This document shows, piece by piece, positions 26,251 to 35,009 of a stretch of DNA of 63,304 bases (the first letter of the stretch is position 1; each line of letters starts with the position of its first letter). This stretch comes from Crocinitomix algicola (lineage in GTDB: Bacteria; Bacteroidota; Bacteroidia; Flavobacteriales_D; Crocinitomicaceae), in contig NZ_LYPF02000029.1 in the NCBI RefSeq assembly GCF_001661595.2, positions 1 through 63,304 on the forward strand, written 5' to 3'. The position numbers were made by a program, and so were the translations under genes. A model generated the notes under the pieces. That model saw nothing but the letters and a program-made list of their open reading frames with translations. It was not told where the DNA came from and ran no database searches.

Positions 26251-28179
26251 CTAAGACTTATAATCTTCTAGCTCTAATAAAGCGTTTTCCCAATTGGCCA
26301 TAGTTACTTCGAGCTCTTTCTCTAGCTCTTCAAATTCTTTAAGCATTTTTTTATATTCAGGCGTGTCTTCGTATGGCGTGACTTCAATTACTTTAGATTG
26401 ATTTTTAATTTTATGCTCAAGATCTTCAATACTTCTTTCATACTTCTTCACTTTATTGTTCAGCTTTTTTAGTTTTTGCTGTTCTTCTCTTGAAAGGTTT
26501 TGAGACGTTTCTTCTTTTTTCACTTCTTTCACAGCGACTTTTACAGCTGATTTTTTTTGCGCTTGAAGTTCTTCTTGGTTGATGCGCTCTAAAAACTCGT
26601 TCACTCCAAAATAGTGCGTCTTTATTCTACCATTTTGAATTTCCCAAATTTTATTACTTAAGCCGTCTAAAAATTCACGGTCATGCGATACTAAAAGTAA
26701 GGTACCTTCATAATTTTTAAGAGCTTCTTTTAATATGTCTTTACTTTGAATATCGAGGTGATTAGTAGGCTCATCCATGATCAAAAAGTTAAATTCTTGG
26801 AAAAGCAGTTTACAAATCGCTAATCTTGTTCGTTCCCCACCACTTAAAACTTTTACTTTCTTTTCGGAATCCTCTCCTGAAAATAAAAATGCGCCAAGTA
26901 TTGAGCGAATATCTTTACGCTTTTCACCTTTCGCAATATCATCAATCGTTTTAAAAACCGTTTTTTCACCATCTAATTTTTCGGCAGAATCTTGAGCAAA
27001 ATAGCCAATTGAAACATTATGACCGTACTCAATTGCACCCTCATATTTTGTCTCATTAGTGATACATTTTATAAGAGTTGATTTCCCGACACCATTTGGA
27101 CCTAACAGAGCAATTTTTTCACCTCTTCCGAGTACAACTTCTAGATTTTCAAAGATTTTCTTGTCTCCAAAAGACTTGTTTAAACCATTTAAATCGAGCA
27201 CCCTTTTTCCTGAAGGAGTTTCTAAAGTAAATCGTAAATTAAAAGCTCGACGTTCAATTGTATCTATTTCAATTCGGTCAACTTTATCTAATTTTTTGAT
27301 CAAACTTTGAGCAAATGAAGCCTTATTCGCTTTTGCTCGGTATTTATTTATTAGATCTTCTGTTCTTTTGATTTCTTTATCTTGATTCTTTTTAGCCTGA
27401 AGAGTTCGTTCCATTTCTTCGGCATGTAGTACTAGATACTTCGAGTAATTACATTTATAATCATACAAACGTTGATTGGCAATTTCGACAGTTCGATTGG
27501 TTACATTGTCCAAAAATCGTCTATCATGAGATATAAGGACTAATCCACCTTTAAAATTTTTCAAATAATTCTCCAACCACTGAATCGACACAATATCTAG
27601 GTGATTGGTCGGTTCATCAATTAATAAAACTTCAGGATCATTCACAAGCAACTTTGCTAACTCAACTCTCATTTGCCATCCTCCACTAAAACTTCCTATT
27701 TCATTATCAAATTCCTTTTGTTTAAAGCCAAGACCTTTTAGTACTAATTCAATTCTCTCAGCAAAAGAGTGAGCATCAAGTACCATTAATCGATCATTAA
27801 TTTCGGTCACTTCTTCAACTAAACTCAAATACGCTTCAGATTCATAATCTGTTCGTGTCGTCAGTTCATTGTTCACAAAGTCTAGCCGCTCGTTTAACCG
27901 AGTAATCTCTTGGTTGGAATTTTCAATGTAGGTTCTGACAGAGATGTCCTTTCTAATTTCAATATCCTGTGTGAGGTACCCCACTCTTACCTCTTTTTCA
28001 ATTATAACAGTTCCTTCAGAAGGTTGAATTTGTTTAGAAATCAAACCCAATAATGTTGATTTACCGACACCATTTTTACCAGTAAGACCAATTTTATCGC
28101 CGCGATCAATAAATAATGAAATGTCTTTGTATAAAAATCCTTGCGGCAAATGATACGATAATCCTCCTAATCTGACCAT
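26251..28179 (-). CDS. ABC-F family ATPase
   Basis: 642 residues with two ABC cassettes and no membrane helices. Walker A motifs are 'GKNGVGKST' and 'GPNGVGKST'. Signature motifs are 'FSGGWQMRVELAKLL' and 'LSGGERTRLAICKLL'. Walker B motifs are 'VLLIDEPTNHLD' and 'FLIMDEPTNHLD'. An interdomain linker is rich in K/R. The C-terminus is a predicted coiled coil ('KLNNKVKKYERSIEDLEHKI'), as in Uup/YdiF-type proteins. ABC-F proteins act on the ribosome to relieve stalling, and some bind branched DNA. It follows gldM2 across a long hairpin. Confidence 0.92.
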   Translation of the reverse strand: MVRLGGLSYHLPQGFLYKDISLFIDRGDKIGLTGKNGVGKSTLLGLISKQIQPSEGTVIIEKEVRVGYLTQDIEIRKDISVRTYIENSNQEITRLNERLDFVNNELTTRTDYESEAYLSLVEEVTEINDRLMVLDAHSFAERIELVLKGLGFKQKEFDNEIGSFSGGWQMRVELAKLLVNDPEVLLIDEPTNHLDIVSIQWLENYLKNFKGGLVLISHDRRFLDNVTNRTVEIANQRLYDYKCNYSKYLVLHAEEMERTLQAKKNQDKEIKRTEDLINKYRAKANKASFAQSLIKKLDKVDRIEIDTIERRAFNLRFTLETPSGKRVLDLNGLNKSFGDKKIFENLEVVLGRGEKIALLGPNGVGKSTLIKCITNETKYEGAIEYGHNVSIGYFAQDSAEKLDGEKTVFKTIDDIAKGEKRKDIRSILGAFLFSGEDSEKKVKVLSGGERTRLAICKLLFQEFNFLIMDEPTNHLDIQSKDILKEALKNYEGTLLLVSHDREFLDGLSNKIWEIQNGRIKTHYFGVNEFLERINQEELQAQKKSAVKVAVKEVKKEETSQNLSREEQQKLKKLNNKVKKYERSIEDLEHKIKNQSKVIEVTPYEDTPEYKKMLKEFEELEKELEVTMANWENALLELEDYKS

Positions 28180-28215
28180 GATAAAATAAATTGAAGCTGC
28201 AAAGGTAAAAGATTA

Positions 28216-28259
28216 ACCCGAATTAACGTTGGCAAATTTGCTCTTAACGTAATTCGGGT
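28216..28259 (-). terminator. Long hairpin between gldM2 and the ABC-F gene
   Basis: ACCCGAATTACGTT pairs with AACGTTAATTCGGGT with one bulged base. The minus-strand continuation is U-rich but not a perfect U-tract. Confidence 0.7.
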
Positions 28260-28277
28260 CTCCTGGTCTAATTTTAT

Positions 28278-29996
28278 TTATCGCACATTGAACACGAGTG
28301 GTGAAGCATTTTTTGTAACGCGAGACGGGTCTTTATATTTACAGGTTATGGTCACTCGTTTACCACAAGATTGTCTAAGAATTTGTAAGGCATCCTCATC
28401 TAAGCGCCCGCCATTTAAGACTTTTCCTTTCCTATACATCCCTTCAACTTCGACTTTTCCATCTATAATATCAAATACGACGCCTGCAATAGGTACCCCT
28501 GGATCGTATTTAAGAACAATTCTATTTTGAACACCAACACTAGAACACCCAGGACGTTGACCATTAGAAATTCCTCCTAAAAATATTTCCGGTCGTGGTA
28601 ATGGCCTTACATCAAAAGAATTAGTTGCGATTGTCACGATTGAACCATCTTTCTTTTCTCCTTTAACACTTATTGTAGCTTGACGAATCCCTGCGCCAAC
28701 CTTAACAAAGAACTTACCATTCCGCTTGATAATCTGACAACCACTACTAGCTGATATTGAGATTTTATCTTGAGAAAATCCTGATGCTGCCGCTTCAATT
28801 TCATTCTCATACCCACGATATAATAACCTAAGATTTGGTTGTGAAATCACTCCCATTGGCTGACCAACTGTATAATCAAAACTCCAAGGTTTCCATATAG
28901 TCTGATTACGTTCTTTTACACCAATTGCGCCTTTTACTCTATGAATTCCTGGAGCCGCCCCGGATAGATTAATTTTTCCACTTGCTGTTTGCCAGTTCTC
29001 TGGTAACGTATCTTCATCCATGCCCCATTTTAATGTATACACTTGATTAGAATCATAGGCTGCGATGAGCACTTTTAAGTCCATTGAATCACCCTGATTA
29101 ATATAACCACTTGGAGCAACGGCCATTGGTTCTATTTTATTGATTACATATATAGGCTCTTTTATCTTATTTAATAAATATTCAACCGCTAGTGCTTCTC
29201 CATTTTTAACATCAACTTTTAAACTGGTGAACATGGCTGCTGCCGCAACTAAAGGCGCATGGTTAAAAGTTGCTGACACCCAAGGCATTTCACGTTCTTC
29301 ACCCACATCATATAATTTATCTGGAATTGTTAAACTCCTATAAAAATGTGCAATTTTCGCAGTATCAATTGGGTTAGATGATTGAAGAGATTTAGATAGA
29401 TCAGTGTAGTTTTTAGGTGGATCAAATCTGTATTGTTTTCCGTTCTCACTGTAGTTAGCCATGATTGAGGCGATAGTGTCCCGGTAATTATGAATCTTAT
29501 CTCTAATCAAACGCCCCCTTTCTTTAGGGTTCAAAGGATCTGATCCTATAAATAGTTGAGTTGGGACATCATAATTGTCTTTTATCAGGATATCCTTTAA
29601 AGGCTTCAAGGTAACCTGATCATTGGACTTTTTTCCTTCAGGTCGTATAATCCAATCTTCCCCTTCTGCCGTTTTTATCATTTCATTGCACTCAGTCAGT
29701 AAGTAGTTAATGAGATTATTTGTTTTACTTTCAACAATCTTCGACTTATCCTGCCAAATTTGAAAGAATGAAATATCTCCCTTTTTCGCTTCAATTGACA
29801 TTCGTTTTAAGTCAAACGAAGAATAGTCCTCTTGAATCTTATTGTTGATAATAGTCGCGCTACCATCCAATTTATCGTTTATTGTCACAAATGCATTCAC
29901 CACTTCTTTGGTTACATTTAATGCTAGTAAAGCTGTTAAGACAAGGTACATCATTCCGATCATTTTTTGCCTTGAAGTTTCCTTTCCTCCTGCCAT
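28278..29996 (-). CDS. Second GldM-like T9SS motor protein
   Basis: 572 residues, similar along its whole length to the GldM at 32324-34048. It keeps the N-terminus 'MAGGKET.RQKMIGMMYLVL', including R9, known to matter for proton coupling, and the single membrane helix. The periplasmic part follows the same domain order, with matching blocks 'GYINQGDS', 'FDYTVGQPMGV', 'LYRGYENEIE' and 'LYLGGISNG'-type 'FLGGISNGQRPG'. It could form a second GldL-GldM motor or mixed motors, but no second gldL is present in this window. It is last in the gld region and separated from gldN2 by a terminator-like hairpin. Confidence 0.88.
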   Translation of the reverse strand: MAGGKETSRQKMIGMMYLVLTALLALNVTKEVVNAFVTINDKLDGSATIINNKIQEDYSSFDLKRMSIEAKKGDISFFQIWQDKSKIVESKTNNLINYLLTECNEMIKTAEGEDWIIRPEGKKSNDQVTLKPLKDILIKDNYDVPTQLFIGSDPLNPKERGRLIRDKIHNYRDTIASIMANYSENGKQYRFDPPKNYTDLSKSLQSSNPIDTAKIAHFYRSLTIPDKLYDVGEEREMPWVSATFNHAPLVAAAAMFTSLKVDVKNGEALAVEYLLNKIKEPIYVINKIEPMAVAPSGYINQGDSMDLKVLIAAYDSNQVYTLKWGMDEDTLPENWQTASGKINLSGAAPGIHRVKGAIGVKERNQTIWKPWSFDYTVGQPMGVISQPNLRLLYRGYENEIEAAASGFSQDKISISASSGCQIIKRNGKFFVKVGAGIRQATISVKGEKKDGSIVTIATNSFDVRPLPRPEIFLGGISNGQRPGCSSVGVQNRIVLKYDPGVPIAGVVFDIIDGKVEVEGMYRKGKVLNGGRLDEDALQILRQSCGKRVTITCKYKDPSRVTKNASPLVFNVR

Positions 29997-30071
29997 AATT
30001 TTTTGAGATTAATTAAGTCAACACTATTGTTGGTTCTTAATCAATCAATTCAGAATGTTGTGAATAGTAAC

Positions 30072-30100
30072 AAAAAAAGAGACACCTTTTCAGTATCTCT
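30072..30100 (-). terminator. Terminator between gldN2 and gldM2
   Basis: On the minus strand AGAGATAC pairs with GTGTCTCT (one G-U pair), followed by a run of U. Confidence 0.8.
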
Positions 30101-30124
30101 TTTAACAATAGCTTTATCGCATCT

Positions 30125-31120
30125 TTAATAAGCCCATAAATCGTGTTCAAATCTAGAAATTTCACTTTTAATTCGACCGGCCTCAATAAGGGCATCTACT
30201 CCCGCTTTATATTCGTCAACTTGCCTATTATAAATATTAGATTCCTTAATCGCGTAAGAATGAAACATCCGTTTCATGAACAGATCATCGAGAGACATCC
30301 GTTGTGCATCGTTCTTGCTATTCGCAACGAAATAATTTTGAAAAATGTACCTACATTGAGGAAAATACAACCAAAATAACTCCCTTGTACCCGTTATATT
30401 ACCATTTACATCTTTTTGATATACTACTGGTGCAATACCGATAATTCTTTTCTCCACCATTGACTTTTCTTTGTCGAAATACCAATCTTCCTTTAAAGTG
30501 TAGCTTATTATATCTTGAGAGTTAAACCAAGATGTGTCATTGGGCGGATAAATCACTTTCCATGAACCATCGTCTAATTGAATCATGCTATCAATTGTTG
30601 GGTCAAGCATCGAAGTAAGGGGAATAGCTTCTGGATCTACTATTTCATTACCTAAATATAGGAATATTGATTCTTTAAAACTTTCATCAGAATAAAAGGT
30701 ACCATCCGGAGTGGTAGGATATATTGGATATTTAAACGAATCACCATCTTTCCAACTTTCCCAATTAGGATTAAAAGGTGAATATAAAGTAAGATCTCCC
30801 GCTAAGACATGATGACGTATAATTGTCCAAAGACTCCAAATGCTTGTATACCTATTCCAACCAGCATAATCAACTTTATCTAATGGATAATACAGGGAGT
30901 GATTTATTTTTTGCCTTAAGTCTATCGAACTCCACATTCTTTTACTCCAAGTAACATCAGCTGCTCTAACATACTCATGTGGGATAACTTTTTTCGTTGG
31001 AATGTGTTCATCGATATAAACACCATCCAATACACCGTTATTAATGTAAATAGGGCCTCGCACGAATTGTGCTTCTGAAAGGAACGGCAAAAGCCCTAAG
31101 AATAGAATTAATTTTTTCAT
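30125..31120 (-). CDS. Second GldN-like protein (GldO type)
   Basis: 331 residues, similar throughout to the GldN at 31230-32234: 'RGPI', 'NNGVLDGVYI.EHIPTKKVI', 'ADVTWSKRMWS.IDLR', 'DLTLYSPFNPNWESWKDGD', 'FWLYFPQCRYIFQN' and the C-terminal 'FEHDLW.Y'. A signal peptide ends at 'SEAQ'. GldN forms a periplasmic ring with GldK under the outer membrane. In Flavobacterium johnsoniae a tandem gldN-gldO pair is known and partly redundant, which is the likely parallel. It has hairpins on both sides. Confidence 0.9.
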   Translation of the reverse strand: MKKLILFLGLLPFLSEAQFVRGPIYINNGVLDGVYIDEHIPTKKVIPHEYVRAADVTWSKRMWSSIDLRQKINHSLYYPLDKVDYAGWNRYTSIWSLWTIIRHHVLAGDLTLYSPFNPNWESWKDGDSFKYPIYPTTPDGTFYSDESFKESIFLYLGNEIVDPEAIPLTSMLDPTIDSMIQLDDGSWKVIYPPNDTSWFNSQDIISYTLKEDWYFDKEKSMVEKRIIGIAPVVYQKDVNGNITGTRELFWLYFPQCRYIFQNYFVANSKNDAQRMSLDDLFMKRMFHSYAIKESNIYNRQVDEYKAGVDALIEAGRIKSEISRFEHDLWAY

Positions 31121-31180
31121 GGTTTGAGGTTTTATTAATCATTGTTTATAAATAAAATACCAAACCATAGAATTGGTTAC

Positions 31181-31211
31181 AAAAAAAGGTCAACCGTTCT
31201 GGTTGACCTTT
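31181..31211 (-). terminator. Terminator between gldN and gldN2
   Basis: An 11-bp perfect stem, AAAGGTCAACC/GGTTGACCTTT, followed by a U-run on the minus strand. Confidence 0.88.
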
Positions 31212-31229
31212 ATATGATTTATAGTTTCT

Positions 31230-32234
31230 CTAATAACTCCAGAGATCGTGTTCGAAATTAAATATTTTCTCCTTTATTCTTTCTGACTCCAGTAGTGCAT
31301 CCACACCTGCTTTGTAGCTCTCCACATCTCTGTCGTACAAATTAGATTCTTTTACGACATAAGAATGGAACATTCGCTTCCAAAACAAATCATCAAATGA
31401 CATTCTTTGAGCATCGTTATTTCGACTTTGAACAAAGAAATTTTGGAATACATATCTACATTGTGGGAAATATAACCAGAAAAGCTCTCTGAAACCATCT
31501 ATATTACCGTTTCTATCTTTCCGATAAATTACTGGGGCAATACCAATTATTCTTCGATCGAGTACAGATCTTTCTTTATCAAAAAACCAATCTTCTTTGA
31601 TTCTGTACTGCACAATATCCTTAGAAGTAAACCATGAAGTATCGTTAGGAGGATAAACAGCTACATAATCACCTGTTGCAGGGTCAATGACAACACTATC
31701 TTCCTCTGGATACAACCAGCTTTTTAATGGTAAAGCTTCTGGATCAATATTTTCCGTACCGATGTAGATGAACATTTTTTCACGGAACTCCTTATCATTG
31801 AAATAATTTCCAGAAGGTGTTGTTGGTTCGATAGGATATTTAAACATATCACCATCCTTCCAGCTTTCCCAATCCGGATTAAAAGGTGAATACATTGTCA
31901 AATCACCTGACATCACATGATGTCTAATAATTGTCCATAAACTCCATCTTGTGGTATTCTTTTGCCACATACCCAATTGAAGCTCATCCATTGGGTAGTA
32001 AAGTGGGTGATTAAATTTTTCGCGTAAATCAATAACGCTCCAAACCCTTTTACTCCAAGTCACATCTGCCTCACGAACATACTCATAAGGAACAACTTTC
32101 TTGGTAGGGACGTGTTCTTTAATGTAAACTCCATCCAAAACACCTTTTGCAGGACTAGCAATTGGCCCTCTAATATCTTGAGCAAATCCAACCCCTACAC
32201 CTAACATCACTAAAGAAAAAAATAATCTTTTCAT
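31230..32234 (-). CDS. gldN: T9SS/gliding protein GldN
   Basis: 334 residues from the ATG at 32234; a GTG one codon upstream is the alternative. A signal peptide ends at 'GFAQ'. The mature protein shows GldN landmarks 'GVLDGVYIKEHVPTKKVVPY', 'WSKRVWSVIDLREKFNHPLY', 'SPFNPDWESWKDGD' and 'ELFWLYFPQCRYVFQNFF'. It binds GldK to form the periplasmic ring of the translocon. It follows gldM across an 89-bp gap with a hairpin. Confidence 0.95.
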   Translation of the reverse strand: MKRLFFSLVMLGVGVGFAQDIRGPIASPAKGVLDGVYIKEHVPTKKVVPYEYVREADVTWSKRVWSVIDLREKFNHPLYYPMDELQLGMWQKNTTRWSLWTIIRHHVMSGDLTMYSPFNPDWESWKDGDMFKYPIEPTTPSGNYFNDKEFREKMFIYIGTENIDPEALPLKSWLYPEEDSVVIDPATGDYVAVYPPNDTSWFTSKDIVQYRIKEDWFFDKERSVLDRRIIGIAPVIYRKDRNGNIDGFRELFWLYFPQCRYVFQNFFVQSRNNDAQRMSFDDLFWKRMFHSYVVKESNLYDRDVESYKAGVDALLESERIKEKIFNFEHDLWSY

Positions 32235-32269
32235 CACCTTACAGTTTATATTACACCATTATTTCCAAT

Positions 32270-32308
32270 AAAAACCGTGACTCAAAAATTAATCATTGCC
32301 ACGGTTTT
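32270..32308 (-). terminator. Hairpin between gldM and gldN
   Basis: AAAACCGTG pairs with CACGGTTTT around a 20-nt loop, with a U-run on the minus strand. It probably attenuates rather than fully stops transcription, as gldN has no clear promoter. Confidence 0.6.
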
Positions 32309-32323
32309 AATTTATACTTTTAT

Positions 32324-34048
32324 TTATCGTGTGGTAAATACTAATGAAGTACGTTTAGTTACATTATCTGGCCCTTTGTAATTTACCATAATTGTAACTT
32401 GCTTACCAGACGATTGAGCTAAAATTTGTTTAGCATTCGCATCTAGGTTACCACCTCTCGTAATTTTACCTTTTCTCATAATTCCGTCAACACTAACAGT
32501 ACCACTAACAATTGTAAAGGTTACCCCAGTTAACGGTACACTTTCATCGTATCGACAACTTAATCTACCTTGTGCTCTAACACTTGATAAACCTGGATTT
32601 GCACCATTACTAATTCCTCCTAAATATAGAGCCGGTGTAGGTAACGCTTTAACTTTAAATTTAAACGATCCTAAGTTTACCGAACCTCCATCATCTTTCT
32701 TACCATTTACGCTAATTGTCGCTTCTCTAACACCAGCACCAACTTTCGCGATATATTGGTTACCGCTTTTACTTATAGAACAACCGCTACCCGATAAGGT
32801 TACACGATCTGCAGGAAAACCTGAAGCTGTACCTTCGACTATATTGTTGTAACCACGGTAAAGAACACGCATTTCAGGTAAAGCTACAACACCCATTGGT
32901 TGTCCAACTGTATAGTCAAATTCCCACGGTTTAGGGACTTTAACACCACGTTGTTTTACATAAATTACACCTTTCACTTTGTGTAATCCAGGTTTCTCAC
33001 CAATTAAGCTAATAGAACCATCAGCATTTGTTGCTGGTTTCCAACCATCTTGATTTGACGTATCTGCATCTTGACCCCATTTCACATCAGGAGTTTCAGT
33101 TGAATCATAAGCCGCAATCATAACTCTTAAATTTAATGAGTCACCTTGGTTTATATAACCAGTGCTAGCAAATGCAAGTGGTTCAATTTTATTAAAATCA
33201 AATTCTTGAACATCAACTTTACTCAACAAAAATTCAGTTGCCATTGACTCAGAGTTCTTTACATCCAATTTAAGCGCTGTAAGCATCGCTGCTGCCGCAA
33301 CAATTGGTGCATGATCAAACATCACTGCTGGCCATTTGTGCGTTTCCTCTTCACCATGAATCTTTTGTGTGATTTCCTCTGGTAAATCTAATGAACGCAT
33401 GAAAGCTTTAATTTGAGCTGTATCCTGTGGATTAGCAGTCAATAAGGCTTCATCTAAATTAGCCAAATCTTCTGGCGCATCAAACGTATAATCTCCTTTT
33501 GGAGTTTTATATGTCGCCATAATTTTAGCCACTGCATTACGATATTCAATTACTTTTAATCGAATATCTAAACCTCTTTGCGCTGGTTTATCCGGGTTAC
33601 CACCTATAAATAGGTTTGTTGGAATGTCATAATTATCCATTCCCGTAATATCACTCAAAGGTTTTAATTTAGTTATATTTCCCTCTTCATCTTTTTCTTC
33701 TACCCAGTCCGCACCTTCAGAAATCTTAATCATTTCATTCGCTTCACCTAAAAGGTAACTTACTACTTCTGTAGTTAGCTTTTGAACTTCATAAGCTCTT
33801 TCTTGCCATACTTGTACTGTTTTAACATCACCACCCTGTGCTTTAACAGTTGTGATTTTTTTGTCAAAAGAAGAATAGTTCGATTGATTATTGTTATTAA
33901 TAATCTGTGCACTTCTATCTAATTTATCGTTGATCGTTACGAATGCAGCGATCACCTCTTTAGAAACGTTCAGTGCTAGAAGGGCAGTCAGTACGAGGTA
34001 CATCATACCGATCATCTTTTGTCTAGGGGTTTCTTTTCCTCCTGCCAT
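32324..34048 (-). CDS. gldM: T9SS/gliding motor protein GldM
   Basis: 574 residues. One N-terminal helix ('MMYLVLTALLALNVSKEV') is preceded by R9. A long periplasmic part of four domains ends near 'FTTR'. GldM dimers sit inside a GldL pentamer and are thought to turn proton flow into movement that powers T9SS export and gliding. It is 56 bp downstream of gldL. The near relative gldM2 is 2.3 kb downstream. Confidence 0.96.
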   Translation of the reverse strand: MAGGKETPRQKMIGMMYLVLTALLALNVSKEVIAAFVTINDKLDRSAQIINNNNQSNYSSFDKKITTVKAQGGDVKTVQVWQERAYEVQKLTTEVVSYLLGEANEMIKISEGADWVEEKDEEGNITKLKPLSDITGMDNYDIPTNLFIGGNPDKPAQRGLDIRLKVIEYRNAVAKIMATYKTPKGDYTFDAPEDLANLDEALLTANPQDTAQIKAFMRSLDLPEEITQKIHGEEETHKWPAVMFDHAPIVAAAAMLTALKLDVKNSESMATEFLLSKVDVQEFDFNKIEPLAFASTGYINQGDSLNLRVMIAAYDSTETPDVKWGQDADTSNQDGWKPATNADGSISLIGEKPGLHKVKGVIYVKQRGVKVPKPWEFDYTVGQPMGVVALPEMRVLYRGYNNIVEGTASGFPADRVTLSGSGCSISKSGNQYIAKVGAGVREATISVNGKKDDGGSVNLGSFKFKVKALPTPALYLGGISNGANPGLSSVRAQGRLSCRYDESVPLTGVTFTIVSGTVSVDGIMRKGKITRGGNLDANAKQILAQSSGKQVTIMVNYKGPDNVTKRTSLVFTTR

Positions 34049-34104
34049 GATTTATCTATTTTTTTGATTTAACATTAATTAATTTTGCATTATGGAAATG
34101 AAAA

Positions 34105-34956
34105 CTAATCTCTAGATATACTCATAGCTTTTAGCATATTACCGTAAACTTGGTTCAAATCAGTCAAGTTTTTAGATAACATTGCCATATTCTCTTTGTA
34201 CAATTTCGTATCTTCAACTGAATCACTTAAGTTAGACATCATTTCAGACACCTGACTTTGGAATTTCTCAGTAGTTTCTAAGTGTGCACTTGAACCTTTT
34301 AACTGCAATTCATATACATTATTTAATGCAGCCAAATTAGTCGATACTTTCGCCATTTGCTCTCCAAAAGAAGCACCTTCATCAGCAGTATTTGTTAATC
34401 CTAAGATAGACTCTGATGCTCTTTCGTAGGTTTGAGATAATCCTTTTACTTGTTCAGAAGCAGACTCCAAACTAGAAACATAATTATCTGTTGCTGCAGC
34501 AGCTCCAGAAACAGCTTTTAAACCTTCAGCGTTATCGCTTAATGTTCTAATACCATCTCCTAAACGATTCAATAAATCTGCATCAATTTTAGCTTCTTGT
34601 AGAAGGTCATCAAATTTTTCTGTAATTCCAGTCACGGTGCCGCCACCGCCACCGCCGCCACCGCCGTGGACTAATCCTGATTCACCTTTCTCATCTAAGT
34701 AAGCATGTAAATCAAAATCTTCATCATGTGCCAAAGCTAGTTCTGGATATACCAACTCCCACTTTGGATCTTCGTGTAATGGTTCGAATGCTGAGAAAAC
34801 GAAAATTATTGCCTCTGTTCCTAGACCTACAACTAGCATTGGTCCTGCACCTGGCCAGTGCATAATTTTAAAAAGGGCTCCGACGATTACTACTGCTGCA
34901 CCAATACCGTACAACTTCGCCATAAATAATTTCCATTTTTTAGTTCCTGGTCTCAT
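34105..34956 (-). CDS. gldL: T9SS/gliding motor protein GldL
   Basis: 283 residues. Two transmembrane helices (~15-33 and ~38-58) contain K30, H33 and E48 in 'LFKIMHWPGAGPM' and 'GLGTEAIIFVF', matching the charged residues known to be needed for proton coupling in other GldL proteins. A glycine run of nine residues (near 97-105, encoded by GGC/GGT repeats at about 34639-34669) links to a cytoplasmic helical domain. It is the stator of the GldLM motor and the only gldL in the window. Confidence 0.96.
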   Translation of the reverse strand: MRPGTKKWKLFMAKLYGIGAAVVIVGALFKIMHWPGAGPMLVVGLGTEAIIFVFSAFEPLHEDPKWELVYPELALAHDEDFDLHAYLDEKGESGLVHGGGGGGGGGTVTGITEKFDDLLQEAKIDADLLNRLGDGIRTLSDNAEGLKAVSGAAAATDNYVSSLESASEQVKGLSQTYERASESILGLTNTADEGASFGEQMAKVSTNLAALNNVYELQLKGSSAHLETTEKFQSQVSEMMSNLSDSVEDTKLYKENMAMLSKNLTDLNQVYGNMLKAMSISRD

Positions 34957-35009
34957 AGTTTCCTTGCTTTTAGTTTAACATTTATTTATTTGGTTATTTA
35001 TTTGATTGC

